Below are positions 21,565-33,319 of a stretch of DNA of 64,000 bases, one piece after another (within the stretch, counting starts at the first letter, position 1; every line of letters begins with the position of its first letter). The position numbers and the translations under genes are program-made. This DNA comes from Perilla frutescens. Taxonomy: Eukaryota; Streptophyta; Magnoliopsida; Lamiales; Lamiaceae. The DNA lies in contig BRKX01000014.1 in the NCBI GenBank assembly GCA_026008535.1, forward strand, positions 20,854,694-20,918,693, given 5' to 3'. A model generated the notes under the pieces. The model was not told the DNA's origin. It saw only the letters and a program-made list of their open reading frames with translations, and ran no database searches.

Positions 21565-22900
21565 TGTTGGGGTTTTTTCAAATTAAACCACCGCAAGATC
21601 TATTTGTTGTTCATTAGTCCATGTTCATGCAAATCATATTTTTATGTCTCATGTATGTTTATCTCGTCAAGCACAAAACCATGTAAAACAAATCTAATAA
21701 AGCGGAAGACATAGATCTGAATTACTTACAATTGTCAGACGGTATGAGGACAAGATTATAAGACTAATCTTGCTGTTGAATGAACACGTAATTGGCGCCA
21801 CTAATCTCTACAAAATCGGCCACACACAGATTCTACTCCAAGATCTTCTGTTGTATTCCTGGATTGTATCTGGATTCAGAGTGGGCTGAAATCTACTAGA
21901 TAGGTTTGTGAAATATGTGGATAACTTTGAGAGACAAAGAGAGGCTGATCTTAAGTTCTGTAATTTTCCCCCCCCCTCACTTTTATATAGGGATGTGGGC
22001 GAGAATTGCTTCTCCAAACCCTACTGGGTTTGGGCATCTATCTCAAGTTCAATATCCAGTCCACTATCAGTCAATTGGGCTACAAAAAGGATCTAGAAGA
22101 ATATTAAATTGGCCCACTAATTTATTTAATATCCAATATCCAATAAACTTATGATATAATTAAATAAATTAAGTTTCACTTTTATCCCACTAAAGAAGTA
22201 AAACTGACCTACCAATTTAATATATATTTACGAATATGTTTTCTCCTTTATTCCAGTCATTCTCCGTGTTTATGATATAATGTTCATTAATTAATTATGT
22301 CAGCCTCTGACAGCTATACTTAATTAATATCTAAAACATTAAGTAGTACGACACAAACTTTACCATGTAAGGAATAAATTCCACCTGCAGAGTTTCAACA
22401 TGAACTTGTGTTTCCTTAAGAGAACATCATCAACATGGCGCACTAGGACATGGTGCTCATGCATACTGCTCGAGACACTATGTATACATTGTTATTACCC
22501 AAGATATCAAATTTGATCTACGAAAAGATCTCACTCATTGATAAATCAAAGTAACAAATAATGCACACATGTTTACCAATATCACATGAGTTCAGAACCC
22601 GAACTCTGTGGATCTTTATTCTCTCACTAACTGGGTCAGAGATAGAGAAAAAATAGTATCCTATTGTGATCCTCCTCAATACACTAACGAGTGTACTAGA
22701 ATAATGAGTTAGTCAAGATAAACTAACTTATCAAGTTATTTTACGGTGTACCGATGGTGTGTTTAGGACCATCTAAGCCGTGAGCTCTTTAATACAATAC
22801 AAGGTTCTAATAATATGATCTTACCGTGTGACTTCTCACACATTATTATCTACAATGTAAGTATATGGAACATTGCATAGAACAATTATAGAACATAATT
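21565..22900 (-). repeat. 5' LTR of element C, truncated
   Basis: Begins with inverted LTR end TGTTGGGGTTTTTTC and runs 1336 bp. It stops at GAACATAAT, about 110 bp short of the expected LTR start. Unrelated open reading frame sequence follows without a gap, so the element lost this end by deletion or rearrangement. Confidence 0.9.
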
Positions 22901-23371
22901 CAGTCACCCGTTACTACACCGACACCACCTACACAGTCTACACCACCCATTCAGCTGGCCATTGTTACGTCAATTCAAGCATGTGACGTACAATGCCCTA
23001 TATGTCAAACCCGTGAAGACAAATTAGAACAACCCTTAACCGACGCTACATCTGAGGAGATAGTAGCCGAAGTCGAGGAAGCCGATATGGGGATCACTAT
23101 CACAATTGAAGATGCCAATATAGTTGAAGAGCTAATGGAGATCCAGCCTTGTTCTAAAGGAAAGAATGACACCCATGGAGCATTGGTTGTGGATGATAAA
23201 GAACTTGAACAAACAAGCATGGAGGAGTTTCCGAGTTCTAATGTTATTCGCCAACCATTTTCTTGTGATGTTTTCATTTTACAGGTTGTTGAAGAGGTTC
23301 CATCGGTAATCAATGTGTCACCTGATTTAATTTGGGTTTCTAAGTTGGAGTATTCCATGGAATTCGAGTAG
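22901..23371 (+). CDS. Unrecognised open frame fused to LTR of element C (157 codons, 5' truncated)
   Basis: An open frame runs from the LTR junction to the TAG at 23369. The first in-frame Met is at 23087, so the annotated start is the junction rather than a start codon. The product begins with a Thr/Pro-rich stretch (QSPVTTPTPPTQSTPP). A Cys-rich motif follows (ACDVQCPIC), then an acidic central segment rich in Glu (EEIVAEVEEAD). No domain is recognised. Thr/Pro-rich linkers plus acidic segments occur in retroelement gag or extra ORFs, so a displaced retroelement fragment is more likely than a host gene. Function unknown. Confidence 0.35.
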   Translation, partial: QSPVTTPTPPTQSTPPIQLAIVTSIQACDVQCPICQTREDKLEQPLTDATSEEIVAEVEEADMGITITIEDANIVEELMEIQPCSKGKNDTHGALVVDDKELEQTSMEEFPSSNVIRQPFSCDVFILQVVEEVPSVINVSPDLIWVSKLEYSMEFE

Positions 23372-23884
23372 CAAGTGTTCAACACCAGCTGGAAGTTCAA
23401 GTCAAGATTTTAAAGATGTGTCTGGTGCGAGTTATTCCAAAAATCTTTGATAGTCAGTTCGTGTTCGTTTTTTATCAAGGAGGTTCCAATTCAAGGACGA
23501 ATTCTTTTCAAGATGAGTGGAATGATGAAGCCATGTTAATTATGTGAAGAGGAAGTGCTAATCGTCCATATTGAAGTAATTGAAGATCAAGTCTTAGATG
23601 TTGGTACAGAAGTTGATTACACGTTAGGCGTGATCACGCCTAAGCAGTTATCTGTGACTTTGGATTAAAAATTGGTTTCCCTTAATTTAATTAATGGGGC
23701 ACGATTTTAATCTATAGTTTCTATTTAATTTTAGACATTAGTATTATTTATTTTATTTAATTGGATTATTATTTCAGTTGTGGATTTTATTTAATTAGCA
23801 GGCACAATTATCACAGATAGTTTAAGTGATATTGGACATAGTAGTTTTTAATTAGCCCAGTACGAATTCAAACCCAAAACACTT
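23372..23884. other. AT-rich stretch without recognisable gene
   Basis: Several short frames with stops and AT-rich runs near 23670-23830. Nothing recognisable; probably retroelement remnant between the open frame and the next LTR. Confidence 0.4.
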
Positions 23885-24652
23885 ATAATTTTCATTCATA
23901 GGGTAATCATTTAAGGGGATTTTCATTCATTGTATGGCTCAGACTTGTTTGAATGAAAATACAGCGTATCACTTTCTCAACTTGTCTCAAAAATCAATTG
24001 TTCTTGCGTAGAGTTTGATCTTGGTGAATTCAAACTTGAAATCAACTGTCTCATTTGGATATCCAATAGTATCCTGGTTAGGTAGCTACGAAGATTTCTC
24101 CATAGGTGAATTTCGGATTCTTGTCAATTCGGGGTTCATTTCGGGTAAGATTCACAGTCTATCTTTCATTTTTGTCATCTCCTTCGCACATACCTTCATT
24201 CCAGCAACCACCATGCCTCCATACTCATTCCATAACATCACCTATATCATCCATATAGCAGCCCATACCTAGCAGGTCGTATATTTAAGCCATAGCCGAT
24301 TTACTAGCCCTAGAATAGCCGACTTTGACCAACAATCCATCTCTCAAACCACTAGTGCATTTTGGCTTATTTTTGGATATATTTTTCCTGACTTTATGAT
24401 TGTACCTTTTCCTAAAATGTCAGCGTAATCCTTGTTCATTTGCCTAGGTTTCTGTCCGCGTCTTTATACTGGTTTTTCGGGTTAATTTGTAATGTTTTTG
24501 TGTTAATTCTTGTTAAATTCATGTACGAATTTATTTGGAGGTGTACGTCAGTTTATTAGGTCATATTAAGGTGTTATTATAGTAGATATATTGGGTTGAA
24601 TCATTGTAATAAGTTGACGTGTGTTTCAATCGTTGCTTCCGCGTATTGTTGG
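23885..24652 (+). repeat. LTR of copia family 2 (+ copy)
   Basis: About 770 bp that matches, in inverted orientation, the LTR at 31773-32574 at roughly 90% by eye. It ends in the shared block TGCTTCCGCGTATTGTTGGTC. The minus copy is followed by a primer-binding site, which identifies both as LTRs. Here the site is missing and gag sequence starts almost at once, so a deletion removed the leader and the first part of gag. Confidence 0.75.
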
Positions 24653-25196
24653 TCGAATCAGAATCCAACAGCCAGCTGAGCGATCTGCTGAACAATTCAG
24701 GGTGGCTAATCGAAACATAGAAGAATGTTTCCACTGCCAGAAGCAAGGACACTACAAAATGGCCAAGGTCAGGAGAAGCTTCTTCAAAAGGAAAGTAATG
24801 ATTGCCAATTTCGAAAATGTCGTGCTAGACGATTCAGACTACCCATCAGAAATCGAATCAGATGGCTACAGCTCCAATGATGAAGCATTGCTTTACCTCA
24901 TGGCCGATGAAGATGAAGAGGTTAGTACAACAGACTCCATAACCTTTTTCTATCATATATATTATGAAGCTTCAATCTCTAGGAATGAACTGGATGAACA
25001 ATTGAAAATCCTAGGAGATCAGTTAGCTTATGTATCAAGCATACATATTGAACTGAAGGGTGAAAATGATGAGCTTAGAAGTAAAGTTGAAGAGCTGAGC
25101 ATTGATAATGAAAGATTAAAAGCCCTTGAAGCTCAGCCAACTGAAATTGATCAGCTGAGATTGAGAAATGCTGAACTGGAAGCTGAGAAAGAGTAG
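24653..25196 (+). pseudogene. Family-2 copia gag fragment (zinc knuckle and coiled coil)
   Basis: The open frame holding this gag segment starts at 24621 inside the LTR; only the part after the junction is gag-like. It shows a damaged zinc knuckle, CFHCQKQGHYKMAK, whose last Cys is gone. An acidic segment follows (MADEDEE). After that comes a heptad-like region from about 24985 (LDEQLKILGDQLAY, ENDELRSKVEELS, LRLRNAELEAEKE) that predicts a coiled coil. Long gag with coiled coil is typical of Sirevirus-type copia elements. The N-terminal capsid part is deleted, and a TAG at 25194 ends the frame. Confidence 0.7.
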
Positions 25197-27293
25197 CTCA
25201 AGCTTAAAATCCTTGAAAAATAGGAATTAACCCTCAAATTCAAAAAGGAATCCTAGACTCTAGATGAGTCTAAGTCATCAGAGAGTTGAAACTGGGAGTC
25301 CAGGGCTAAAGTATAGCAGATTCACTACCGCGGAGAAAGGAAATGCAATTGTGCAGAGCTATGAAATAGGAATCCTGAAATGATTCACAAGACCAGCTCA
25401 GTTACCCTCAGCTGAGGAATCAAACTGTCCAATCGAGGAAATCAACTCAAAGACAGTCAGTCTTTCAAAGGATTGCAACTCAGCCAATGCCGCCAACTCA
25501 AAATAGGCTAGCCTACTAGTCCAGATCCTCAGCTCGATCAAAATTAAAAGCTCATTCAAGGCCAACCTCTGATAAATGGCCATCATCCCAATCCAGGTCA
25601 TCAATTCAATCGAGACCTATAGTTCACCCAAGGCCAGCCTATCAGAAAAGGCCATTAGTTCAAAATAGGCCCTCAGCTCAACAAAGAGCGGCAACCTCTT
25701 CAAGTCAAGCCTATCATCAAAGGTCAAATGTGCAACAACCTAGGAGTTCCACTAATCCTAAGAGAAATATGCACACAAGATTACATTATGCATGACAACA
25801 TAAGTCAATCTCTCTGAAGGAGTTCACTCCAAGTGACCTTGCAACCAAGTATAATGAGTATTTAAACTCAAGGGATGAACCTAAGATCAATCCCAACTAT
25901 AACTGGTTTGGAAAACGGCCATTTCACAAAGGCCAAAAAGCTCAAGGTCAAAGGCCCAATGAAAACTGGCCAAGACAAAGAGCAACAAGGTCACAAGATG
26001 AGAGGATATTAGTTGAAGTATTTTATCCTAACACTCATCGGAGGTATAGATCAATGGACCCAACTCTCAGTTGAAGAGTTACAAGGAGTCCAAAGTTGAT
26101 CAAGAGATCAAACTCTGAAGGATCTCTTAACCATGGAAAGCTAAAAGTGTGGTGTATATGGATCCCCAAGTACTTGATTAACCTCTCAAGAGCCGATATT
26201 ATGCGGGTACCTAAAAACTAATTTTTGTTTTGCAGGGAAAGAGCATCTTATCCAAGAGAAAGGGCAAAGATACTTGGTATCTGGATAGCGGGTGCTCCAA
26301 ACATATGACCGGAGACAAGAATCATCTCAACGGTTATAAAGAGGTTCAAGGACCACTAGTCAGTTTTCGAGACAACTCAAAGAGCCGACCCATTGGAGAA
26401 GGGTTCGTAGTCAAAGGGATAGTTGTCATCAACGGAGTGTCACATGTTGAAGGACTGAAGCACAAGCTGCTAAGCATCAGTCAGCTTTATGACAACGGTT
26501 ACTCAGTCTACTTCAGTAACAGCTCAAGTGACATCAGAGACAAGTCAACTGGAGCCATACTCCTGACTGGAGTGAGAAAGGGCAACATGTATGTTGTTGA
26601 CTGGTCAACCGGCTATGGTGAAGCTTGCTTTCTCTCAAAAGGCTCAACTAAAGCAAGCTGGCTATGGCATTGACAACTGAATCACCTCAATTTCAAAAGT
26701 ATCAACTATCTAGCCAAGAAAGAGTTGGTTGAGGAGCTTCCCAAGGAAATCTAAAAGAAAGCTAGAGTCTGCGGACCATGCCAAAAAGGGAAGCAAGCGA
26801 AGTTATCATTCAAGAACAAAAGTCATCCTCAAGGAACAACTGATATTCCACAGCTGCTACACATGGACGTGTTCGGACCAGTGAAGCCACCAACCCCCAA
26901 AGGTAAGAAGTTTCCACTTGTAGTAGTAGATGACTACTCAAGGTACACCTGTGTGGAGTTCCTGAGAAGTAAAGATGAAACCTTTGCCAAGCTATCAACA
27001 TTGATCAAAAGATTACAGACTGACAATGGAAAATCAGTTCAAAGGATAAGATCCGATAATGGAACTGAGTTCGTCAATAAGTAAATGATCAATTTTATGA
27101 GTGAACTGGGAATCACTCATGAGCACTCAGCTGCAAGGACTCCTCAACAGAATGGCGTAGCAGAAAGGAAAAATCGCACGCTTAAGGAAGCAACTCGAGC
27201 AATGATAGCAGATGCCAATATAGCTGAAAATTACTGGGCCGAAGCAGTCAACATAGCTTGCTATACTCAGAATAGAAGTTCCATCATCACAAC
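25197..27293 (+). pseudogene. Family-2 copia protease-integrase region, decayed (Sirevirus-like)
   Basis: The first 1 kb carries many stops and low-complexity Ser/Gln-rich sequence. Protease motif WYLDSGCSKHMTG lies at about 26270-26310, followed by the LLSISQLYDNGYSVYF block and the integrase zinc region (C..C at about 26770). The catalytic core follows: MDVFGP near 26862, SDNGTEF near 27055, GVAERKNR near 27160. A TGA at about 26671 and a TAA at 27082 are among the stops. The frame is cut at 27293 by a solo LTR and continues at 28341. The DSGCS-H-MTG protease block supports a Sirevirus or related copia lineage. Confidence 0.82.
27289..27293. repeat. Target site duplication of solo LTR (left), ACAAC
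   Basis: ACAAC is repeated at 28341-28345. Removing one copy and the insert brings the integrase frame back into register across the junction. Confidence 0.9.
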
Positions 27294-28340
27294 TGATGAG
27301 AATAAGACCATGCCATCCTAGGAATAAGAAATGCACCATGGCAGCCCCAAGTGGATTGCTATATTGTCCATTGAAGATGAAGAAGATTAAAGCATGATGA
27401 GAGTTTAGAAGGCAGTAGTCGGTATGGGCATACCGATTACATGTTAAAGTTTAAGTCCAAGAAGACCAAGGCATAAAAGTGGTGAGTTTGAGTAGCCCAT
27501 TAAGGAGTCCTGCACGCCATCTTGAAGGCCCAAATCCAGTTGGGATTTATTTTATCTAGATTAGAATTTCATTTATTTAATTTTTGATCTTTTCTAGAAT
27601 TACCTTGTTTAGAATTTTATACAAGGTAGAACTCTTTTGTTTGCCTTAGAATTTTTGTCCATGTTGGACTTTTATTAGACTTTATTTTCGTCCATAGCTA
27701 TAATATAAATAAAAGAACCTTATGTTATTTTTAATTCATACGTTGATTAATATTTGAAGTTTATTTTCAATTGCCTCATGATCCAGCGGTTGATTACCTT
27801 TTTTCTTTTATTGTTTTTGGTTCAAAGGCATTCTCTTTAGATCCAGCAAGTCTAAGGTTTTATTCAAGGTTCTTTCGATTTCTTCAAGTTCACGGGGGAA
27901 TCGCTATCAATCGAGGAGTATCAATCATCACATTCGTAGATTCTGATCTATGGGTTCGACAAGGTACAAATCACATCACCAATCTGCCACCATCATCATC
28001 TCCACATTATACACGTAAGATTCATCTCCCTAGTTCAGCCTTTAACCCTAGCCATAATTCATCTATTTTCGTCCATCTCTAAATCTGCCCAAAGTTGTTT
28101 TGTTCCTATTTATTTAGTTCTTGTGTTTTGCTTATTTGAGTCATTATCTAGGTATCCTAGGAGTCTATTTATCAAGTCTAAAGTCCAGCCATATAATCAA
28201 GTCTTTGTTCTTGTTTTTAGTCGAGTTTTTAGCCTAGAGAGCCGGATTGAATCCTTTTTAATTCTAACGTGTTTCGATCTTAAAGTCTTCCGCTACGTTT
28301 CCTCTAGATTTAACTTAGATTCATTGGCTGGGTTACATCA
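27294..28340. mobile_element. Solo LTR (1047 bp) inserted in copia family-2 integrase
   Basis: Starts TGATG and ends CATCA (5-bp terminal inverted repeat), flanked by an exact 5-bp duplication ACAAC. No internal coding region or primer site is seen. A TATA-like ATAATATAAATA near 27700 suggests + orientation. It fits a solo LTR left after LTR-LTR recombination. The parent family is not present elsewhere in the window; LTR layout suggests gypsy type, without proof. Confidence 0.85.
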
Positions 28341-28565
28341 ACAACCCATGATAAAACGCTCTATGAGCTATAGAAGGGTCGTAAGCCTTCTATCTCTTAC
28401 TTTAAAGTATTTGGCTGCAAATGTTACATCCACAACAATGGCAAGATTCAACTGAAAGCTTTCAATGCAAAAGTTGATGAGAGGATGTTTCTTGGCTACA
28501 ATGCCCCTCACTCACAAGCTTATAAAATATTCAACAAATGAACACTAGTTTTGGAAATAACATGT
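28341..28565 (+). pseudogene. Family-2 copia pol, continuation (integrase C-terminal part)
   Basis: Resumes the reading frame cut at 27293: KTLYEL, a stop in place of Trp, then KGRKPSISYFKVFGC and ERMFLGYN, the usual copia block between integrase and RT. It stops at 28565, where the LTR at 28566 begins, so the remaining RT part was separated by that insertion or lost. Confidence 0.82.
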
Positions 28566-29911
28566 TGTTAGTTGGTGCGTCATTTTACACCAAATATACT
28601 CCGACCACCAGGGGTATGCCCACACTACCCAGAACAGTGGTGAGGAAGATCGTCTCCTAAAGGACCGGTGAGAATTAATCCACACTTTCAGTTTGCAACA
28701 ACCAGATTTTCCCACATGAATTTTGTTGTTATAATGTAAAAATGAAAAAAATAAGCAATAAAACAAAGAGTGATTCTTAATAGATTATAAAAGGTATTCC
28801 GGTTTCCAATTAACTCCACCCTAGCTTAACTATACCGATCTTTGATGTAAATATATTTCCACTTAATGCATGCAAACCAGTTTTAGCCACCGAAGACACT
28901 TCTGACGCGGCCTAATTTCTCCTTAATTTCTCGATAATCAGGAAGACACTTCACCAATTATTTTCCCAATCGACTGACAACCGTAAGAGACACTCTATAG
29001 GTTTAATGAGCCGACAACTTTAGGCACTAGAGAAACTCGATTCAAAACTAACAAACTCTGACACATGATTGTCAAATTAAGATTGCTCTTCCCTTGATTC
29101 TAAAGAATCGATGTACCACTAATTAAACCTAAACCACAATTACGGATGGCCGATTTAATTGGATACTAATTAATTTCAATCTACTAAATATTTGCAACTA
29201 CCTAGCAGGGTCGAAGCAATTAATGACTTTAAACACCGAGAATCACATATACATGCAATTAATTAAAATAGAATGAGCAATTACATCTCACAGTATAATT
29301 ATGTCCGGGCTTCGTTAATCTTCACCGGAATGAAGTGAGCTTAGCTTGAATTTATAACTGGATTTGAACTACAATAATTGTCTGAGCAATAGCGATGAAA
29401 ATAATGAACTAGAAATAATGAAAAATCTGTCGAAGAACACATCTCTGATGTGTGTGGAGTGAATCTGGTATGTTTTCTACTCCATCTAAACTTCCTTAAA
29501 TACAAATCTTTAATTAAGGAAATAGAATCCTAAACCTAATCAAACTAGGAAAAAGATAAATATAGAGTCCAAAAGCAATAAAAGAGCAGCAACTCGCATT
29601 CAGGCCCAAGAACCGAATAAATCCGCGCGCTCCAACCCAATTCCGCGCGCAAAAGGACCAGTAGCTGTTATCTCGGTATCCCTTCTGGTTAGTATGCCAT
29701 ACTGCGTGCTTCCCAGACTCTTCCAGATTTGCTTCACTCATCTTGGCTGCAAAATCTCCACGATCTTGGCCAAATCCTTCACATTTGTGTTAATGACCTG
29801 CAATCAATCACAAAACCCACTTTCTTCCACAAAACATGATCTTAAGGCAATTAATACACCAAAATAATAGCCAAAATGGCCCAAAATACATATGCAAAAA
29901 TAGCCCAATCA
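28566..29911 (-). repeat. LTR of gypsy-like element F (1346 bp)
   Basis: On the minus strand it begins TGATTGGGCTATTTTTGC directly after a G-rich polypurine tract and ends CTAACA. A TATA-like TTGTATTTAAGG lies near 29500 on the minus strand. The adjoining polypurine tract makes this the 3' LTR. The style of the tract (TAAGTGTGGGGGG after a GAGCA stem) is familiar from Athila/Tat-type gypsy elements. No second copy was found in the window. Confidence 0.7.
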
Positions 29912-29930
29912 AACCCCCCCCACACTTAGA
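29912..29930 (-). other. Polypurine tract of element F
   Basis: Minus-strand TAAGTGTGGGGGGGTT abuts the TGATTGGG start of the LTR. Just upstream, TGCTCAAGGATGAGCA forms a short stem, a common companion of this tract in plant gypsy elements. Confidence 0.72.
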
Positions 29931-31740
29931 CAATGCTCATCCTTGAGCATATCTAAATAGAAAACAGACTCAAAACAAAAGACAACGAAAACAAGTCAAG
30001 CATCAGCTGCCTTCAACTGAAACCACTCATAGTTAGGATTACAACACAACCAACCACAATCCACTAACCATTCTCTTGTTTCATGAAATGTACACATGCT
30101 CTTCATTCAAGTAAAAAATGTGCAACTCAATCCTACCTCACCAAGGTTCGCTCAATTTCTCTCAAAAAGTAAGGACATATTTTCAACTCACACAAGTCGT
30201 GATTTGATGTCTTCAAACATAGATTTGCCCATATGTCAAAACCATTACCAACAAGTGAGAATAATGCATAAAGGTCTTGCAACGGGTGGCCTACAACTAG
30301 ACTGTGGGGCGTTTTGGGTGTAGCGCTACGCAAACTAATCCACTAACTTGACCATTAAATCCAGCTTGTCCAATATTGATTGTGTACGATTTTTCATGCT
30401 TTCGGACAATACTTCACAAGACTCCGTCGCATCCTAGGTGGGAAACGGGCTGAGTGTACTGTTTGAATTCATAGTAGCGTGCACAAAGAAATAACGAAAA
30501 GAAATAAAAGGACCTCACAATCCTCACTTTTCTCTCGTTTGTTTCCACTCTTTTTTTAACTGTATTACAACTCAACACGAACAGCAACAAAACGCTAAGA
30601 AAGAACACGACGTGAATAACAACTATAAACTGATTAGATTTTTTTTCACATTTTTTTTATCTGCAATATAACTCAACTCAATGTAAATAGTAACTATATC
30701 ACACTAGAAGAGTAATACCGAACTGAACTCAAGGAAACAAAGCTGTTTTTTTTTTCAATCTACAATCAGCTTGTTCACAACCTAACTAAGATCAATGAAC
30801 AATCTCTAACAAAAGAACTCGAAGTGAACATCAAGATAAGAACAATTTTTTTTACTTGCTATTCAGCTCTAAATAAACAAGATCTAAATAATACAATTAA
30901 TCAAGAAAAATAAGGCTGGAATGAACAATACGAACAACTCATCGCCCTTTTTTTTAATATCAACTGCAATATCTCTGTCTCAATTCCTTAGTAGAATCTG
31001 ATGCTAACTCGTCCAACTTTAGTAAAGAGCTCAAACGGGACTCCCAAAGTACCACAGGGTATATAAACAACACAAAATAGACTGCACTCATAGGTAAGAC
31101 TCGTGACAATATGAGTTAAAGGGCTAGAATTTTTTTTAATGTAAAGGGTGACGACAATGCAGATTTTTAGGTGTGTGTGGGATGGCCGATAATTATGATG
31201 GAAGGTAGGATGAATTTGGAGTGAGATTGTATCACAATGTGACAAGGGAAAGCAAAATTGAGCTCTATAAGGAAACTGCCTAACAAACCCAAAACAAACT
31301 AGGACACAAACTAACCAATCCTAAATCAACTAGAAAAGTGACAAAACCAATCCTAATTAAACTAGGACAAGAATTTCTACCCTCCCCCTATATTACTACC
31401 TTGATGCACGAAAATAAAGCACAAAAAATAAGAGAAAACCCAGCTGCAATTATAATTCTCAATCGCTATTCGACGAAGAACGGTAATTGCAACACACAAG
31501 AACAAACAACTACCCGACTCAAGAAGACACCAACTCTATCAAGACTCAATCAAGAACTTCCAAGAACTTCAAGAAACAATCAAGAAACACACAGTAACAC
31601 ACTAGGGATCGATCAAATTTGTTTTTTTTTTTTTTTTAAATTCGGACGTTTCTTTTTTTTTGTCCGATTATAATTTTTTTATACAATGATCGACTCCTTG
31701 TTTCCTCTAATGTGTCACGCACGAATTTGGATTGAACCAC
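29931..31740 (-). other. Non-coding retroelement sequence, probably 3' internal part of F
   Basis: No sizeable open frame with a recognisable domain. Contains several runs of 7-17 T or A (30640, 30745, 30850, 31622-31640) and AT-rich repeats. Consistent with the long untranslated region before the polypurine tract of gypsy elements. The right border with the family-2 leader, perhaps near 31620, could not be fixed. Confidence 0.45.
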
Positions 31741-31760
31741 GACCAGCAAAAGCTGACGTT

Positions 31761-31772
31761 GCTCTGATACCA
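31761..31772 (-). other. Primer-binding site of inverted family-2 element
   Basis: GCTCTGATACCA is the reverse complement of TGGTATCAGAGC (initiator tRNA-Met primer) and lies next to the LTR at 31773-32574. Confidence 0.85.
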
Positions 31773-32574
31773 AAAATTATGATATGACCAACAATACGCG
31801 GAAGCAATGATCTAAACACACGTCAACTTATAACAATGATTCAACCCAATATATCTAATATAATAACACCTAAATATGACCTAATAAACTGACCTAAACC
31901 CACAAATAAATTTGTACACGAATTTAATAAGAATTAACACAAAAACAACACAAATTCACCCGAAAAAACCAATATAAAGATGTGGACAGAAACCTATGCA
32001 AAAGAACTTGGAATAAGCTGAAATTTTAGGAAAAGGTACAATAATAAGTCAGGAAAAATATATCCAAAAATCAGCCAAAATGCATGAGTGGTTTGAGAGA
32101 TGGATCGGTGGTCAAAGTCTGCTATTTTAGGGCTAGTAAATCGGCTATGGCTTCAATATACGACCTACGGGGTATGGGCGGCTATATGGATGATATAGGT
32201 GATGTTATGGATGGTATAGAATGAGTATAGAGGCATTGTGGTGGCTGGAATGAAGGTATGTGTGAAGGAGATGACAAAAATGAAAGATAGATTGTGAATC
32301 TTACCCGAAACGAACCCCGAATCGACAAGAATCCGAAACGTGCCTATGGAGCAATCTTCGTGGCTGCCTAACCCGGATACTACTGGATATCCAAATGAGA
32401 CAATTGATTTCCAGTTTGAATGCACCAAGATCAAACTCTACGCATGAACAATTGATTTTGAAGACTAGTTGAGAAAGCGATATGCTGTATTTTCATTCAA
32501 ACAAGTCTGAGCCATACAATGAATGAAAATCCCCCTAAATAATTACCCTAGGAAAGAAAATTACAAGTGTTTTC
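31773..32574 (-). repeat. LTR of copia family 2 (inverted copy)
   Basis: Inverted match to 23885-24652, with block order kept throughout. On the minus strand it ends in TGCTTCCGCGTATTGTTGGTC, then a few bases, then the primer-binding site. This makes it a 5' LTR of a separate minus-oriented element, with the coding part missing. Confidence 0.78.
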
Positions 32575-33319
32575 AGTTTAATTTTATCTTTTAAGTTCAG
32601 GATCTTCGGCATTGTTGTTGGCCATTTGCCCTCAGTTAATGTGCGAGCTGTTTTTACTTTTTGTCTGGAGTAAGATCCAGAAGTTAATCTAGTTTATTTC
32701 CTTTCATTATGAGTTTTTGAATTTCTTTTGCTTTATTTATAATTATTTTTTCGGCTAAGTAGATCGTGTTCGAGTTGAGTGAAGTGAGGATCAAGAGCAC
32801 TAAGGTATGCATGAGGCTAATCAGGCTTAATTTATCTCAAATTGATTCCCAACTTCAACTTAGGGGAAGAACGATGACACTGCAATGGGGAGACTATGTG
32901 GCTAATCACTCTTAGTTAAACCATTGTTGATGTATGTTAGGGTGGAAGTAAGGGCGACCGAACCCTGATGAGCCACTAAGTGATAAATCGGATGATGAAG
33001 CCTAGAGTTGACGAAGCCCGTAGATTAAAGTATTGGAGGATATGGGCACAACGCCAAAGGGGTCCCATATGCCAGTGTTATGTTTCTCCAATCGAATGCT
33101 GATATTCTTGAAATCTCTCTGCATGACTCTCTTCGTTGGGTCTTGGATAGTTAGAGACTAAGAGTCACCAACCGTATCGCTCTTAGCGTACACAGTATGA
33201 AGGGATTTGGGGGTGTAAGGTGACCGTATCTGCTCCCTATAACCAAACGGTCTGAATGAGATATCTATTTGCTTGTGCCCAGGATTGCATACATAGCCTC
33301 AGTCCGAAATCACACTCGA
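32575..33319. other. Unidentified sequence between LTR and plastid fragment
   Basis: No convincing open frame or repeat is recognised. It is less AT-rich than its surroundings and could be retroelement or organelle derived. Confidence 0.3.
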
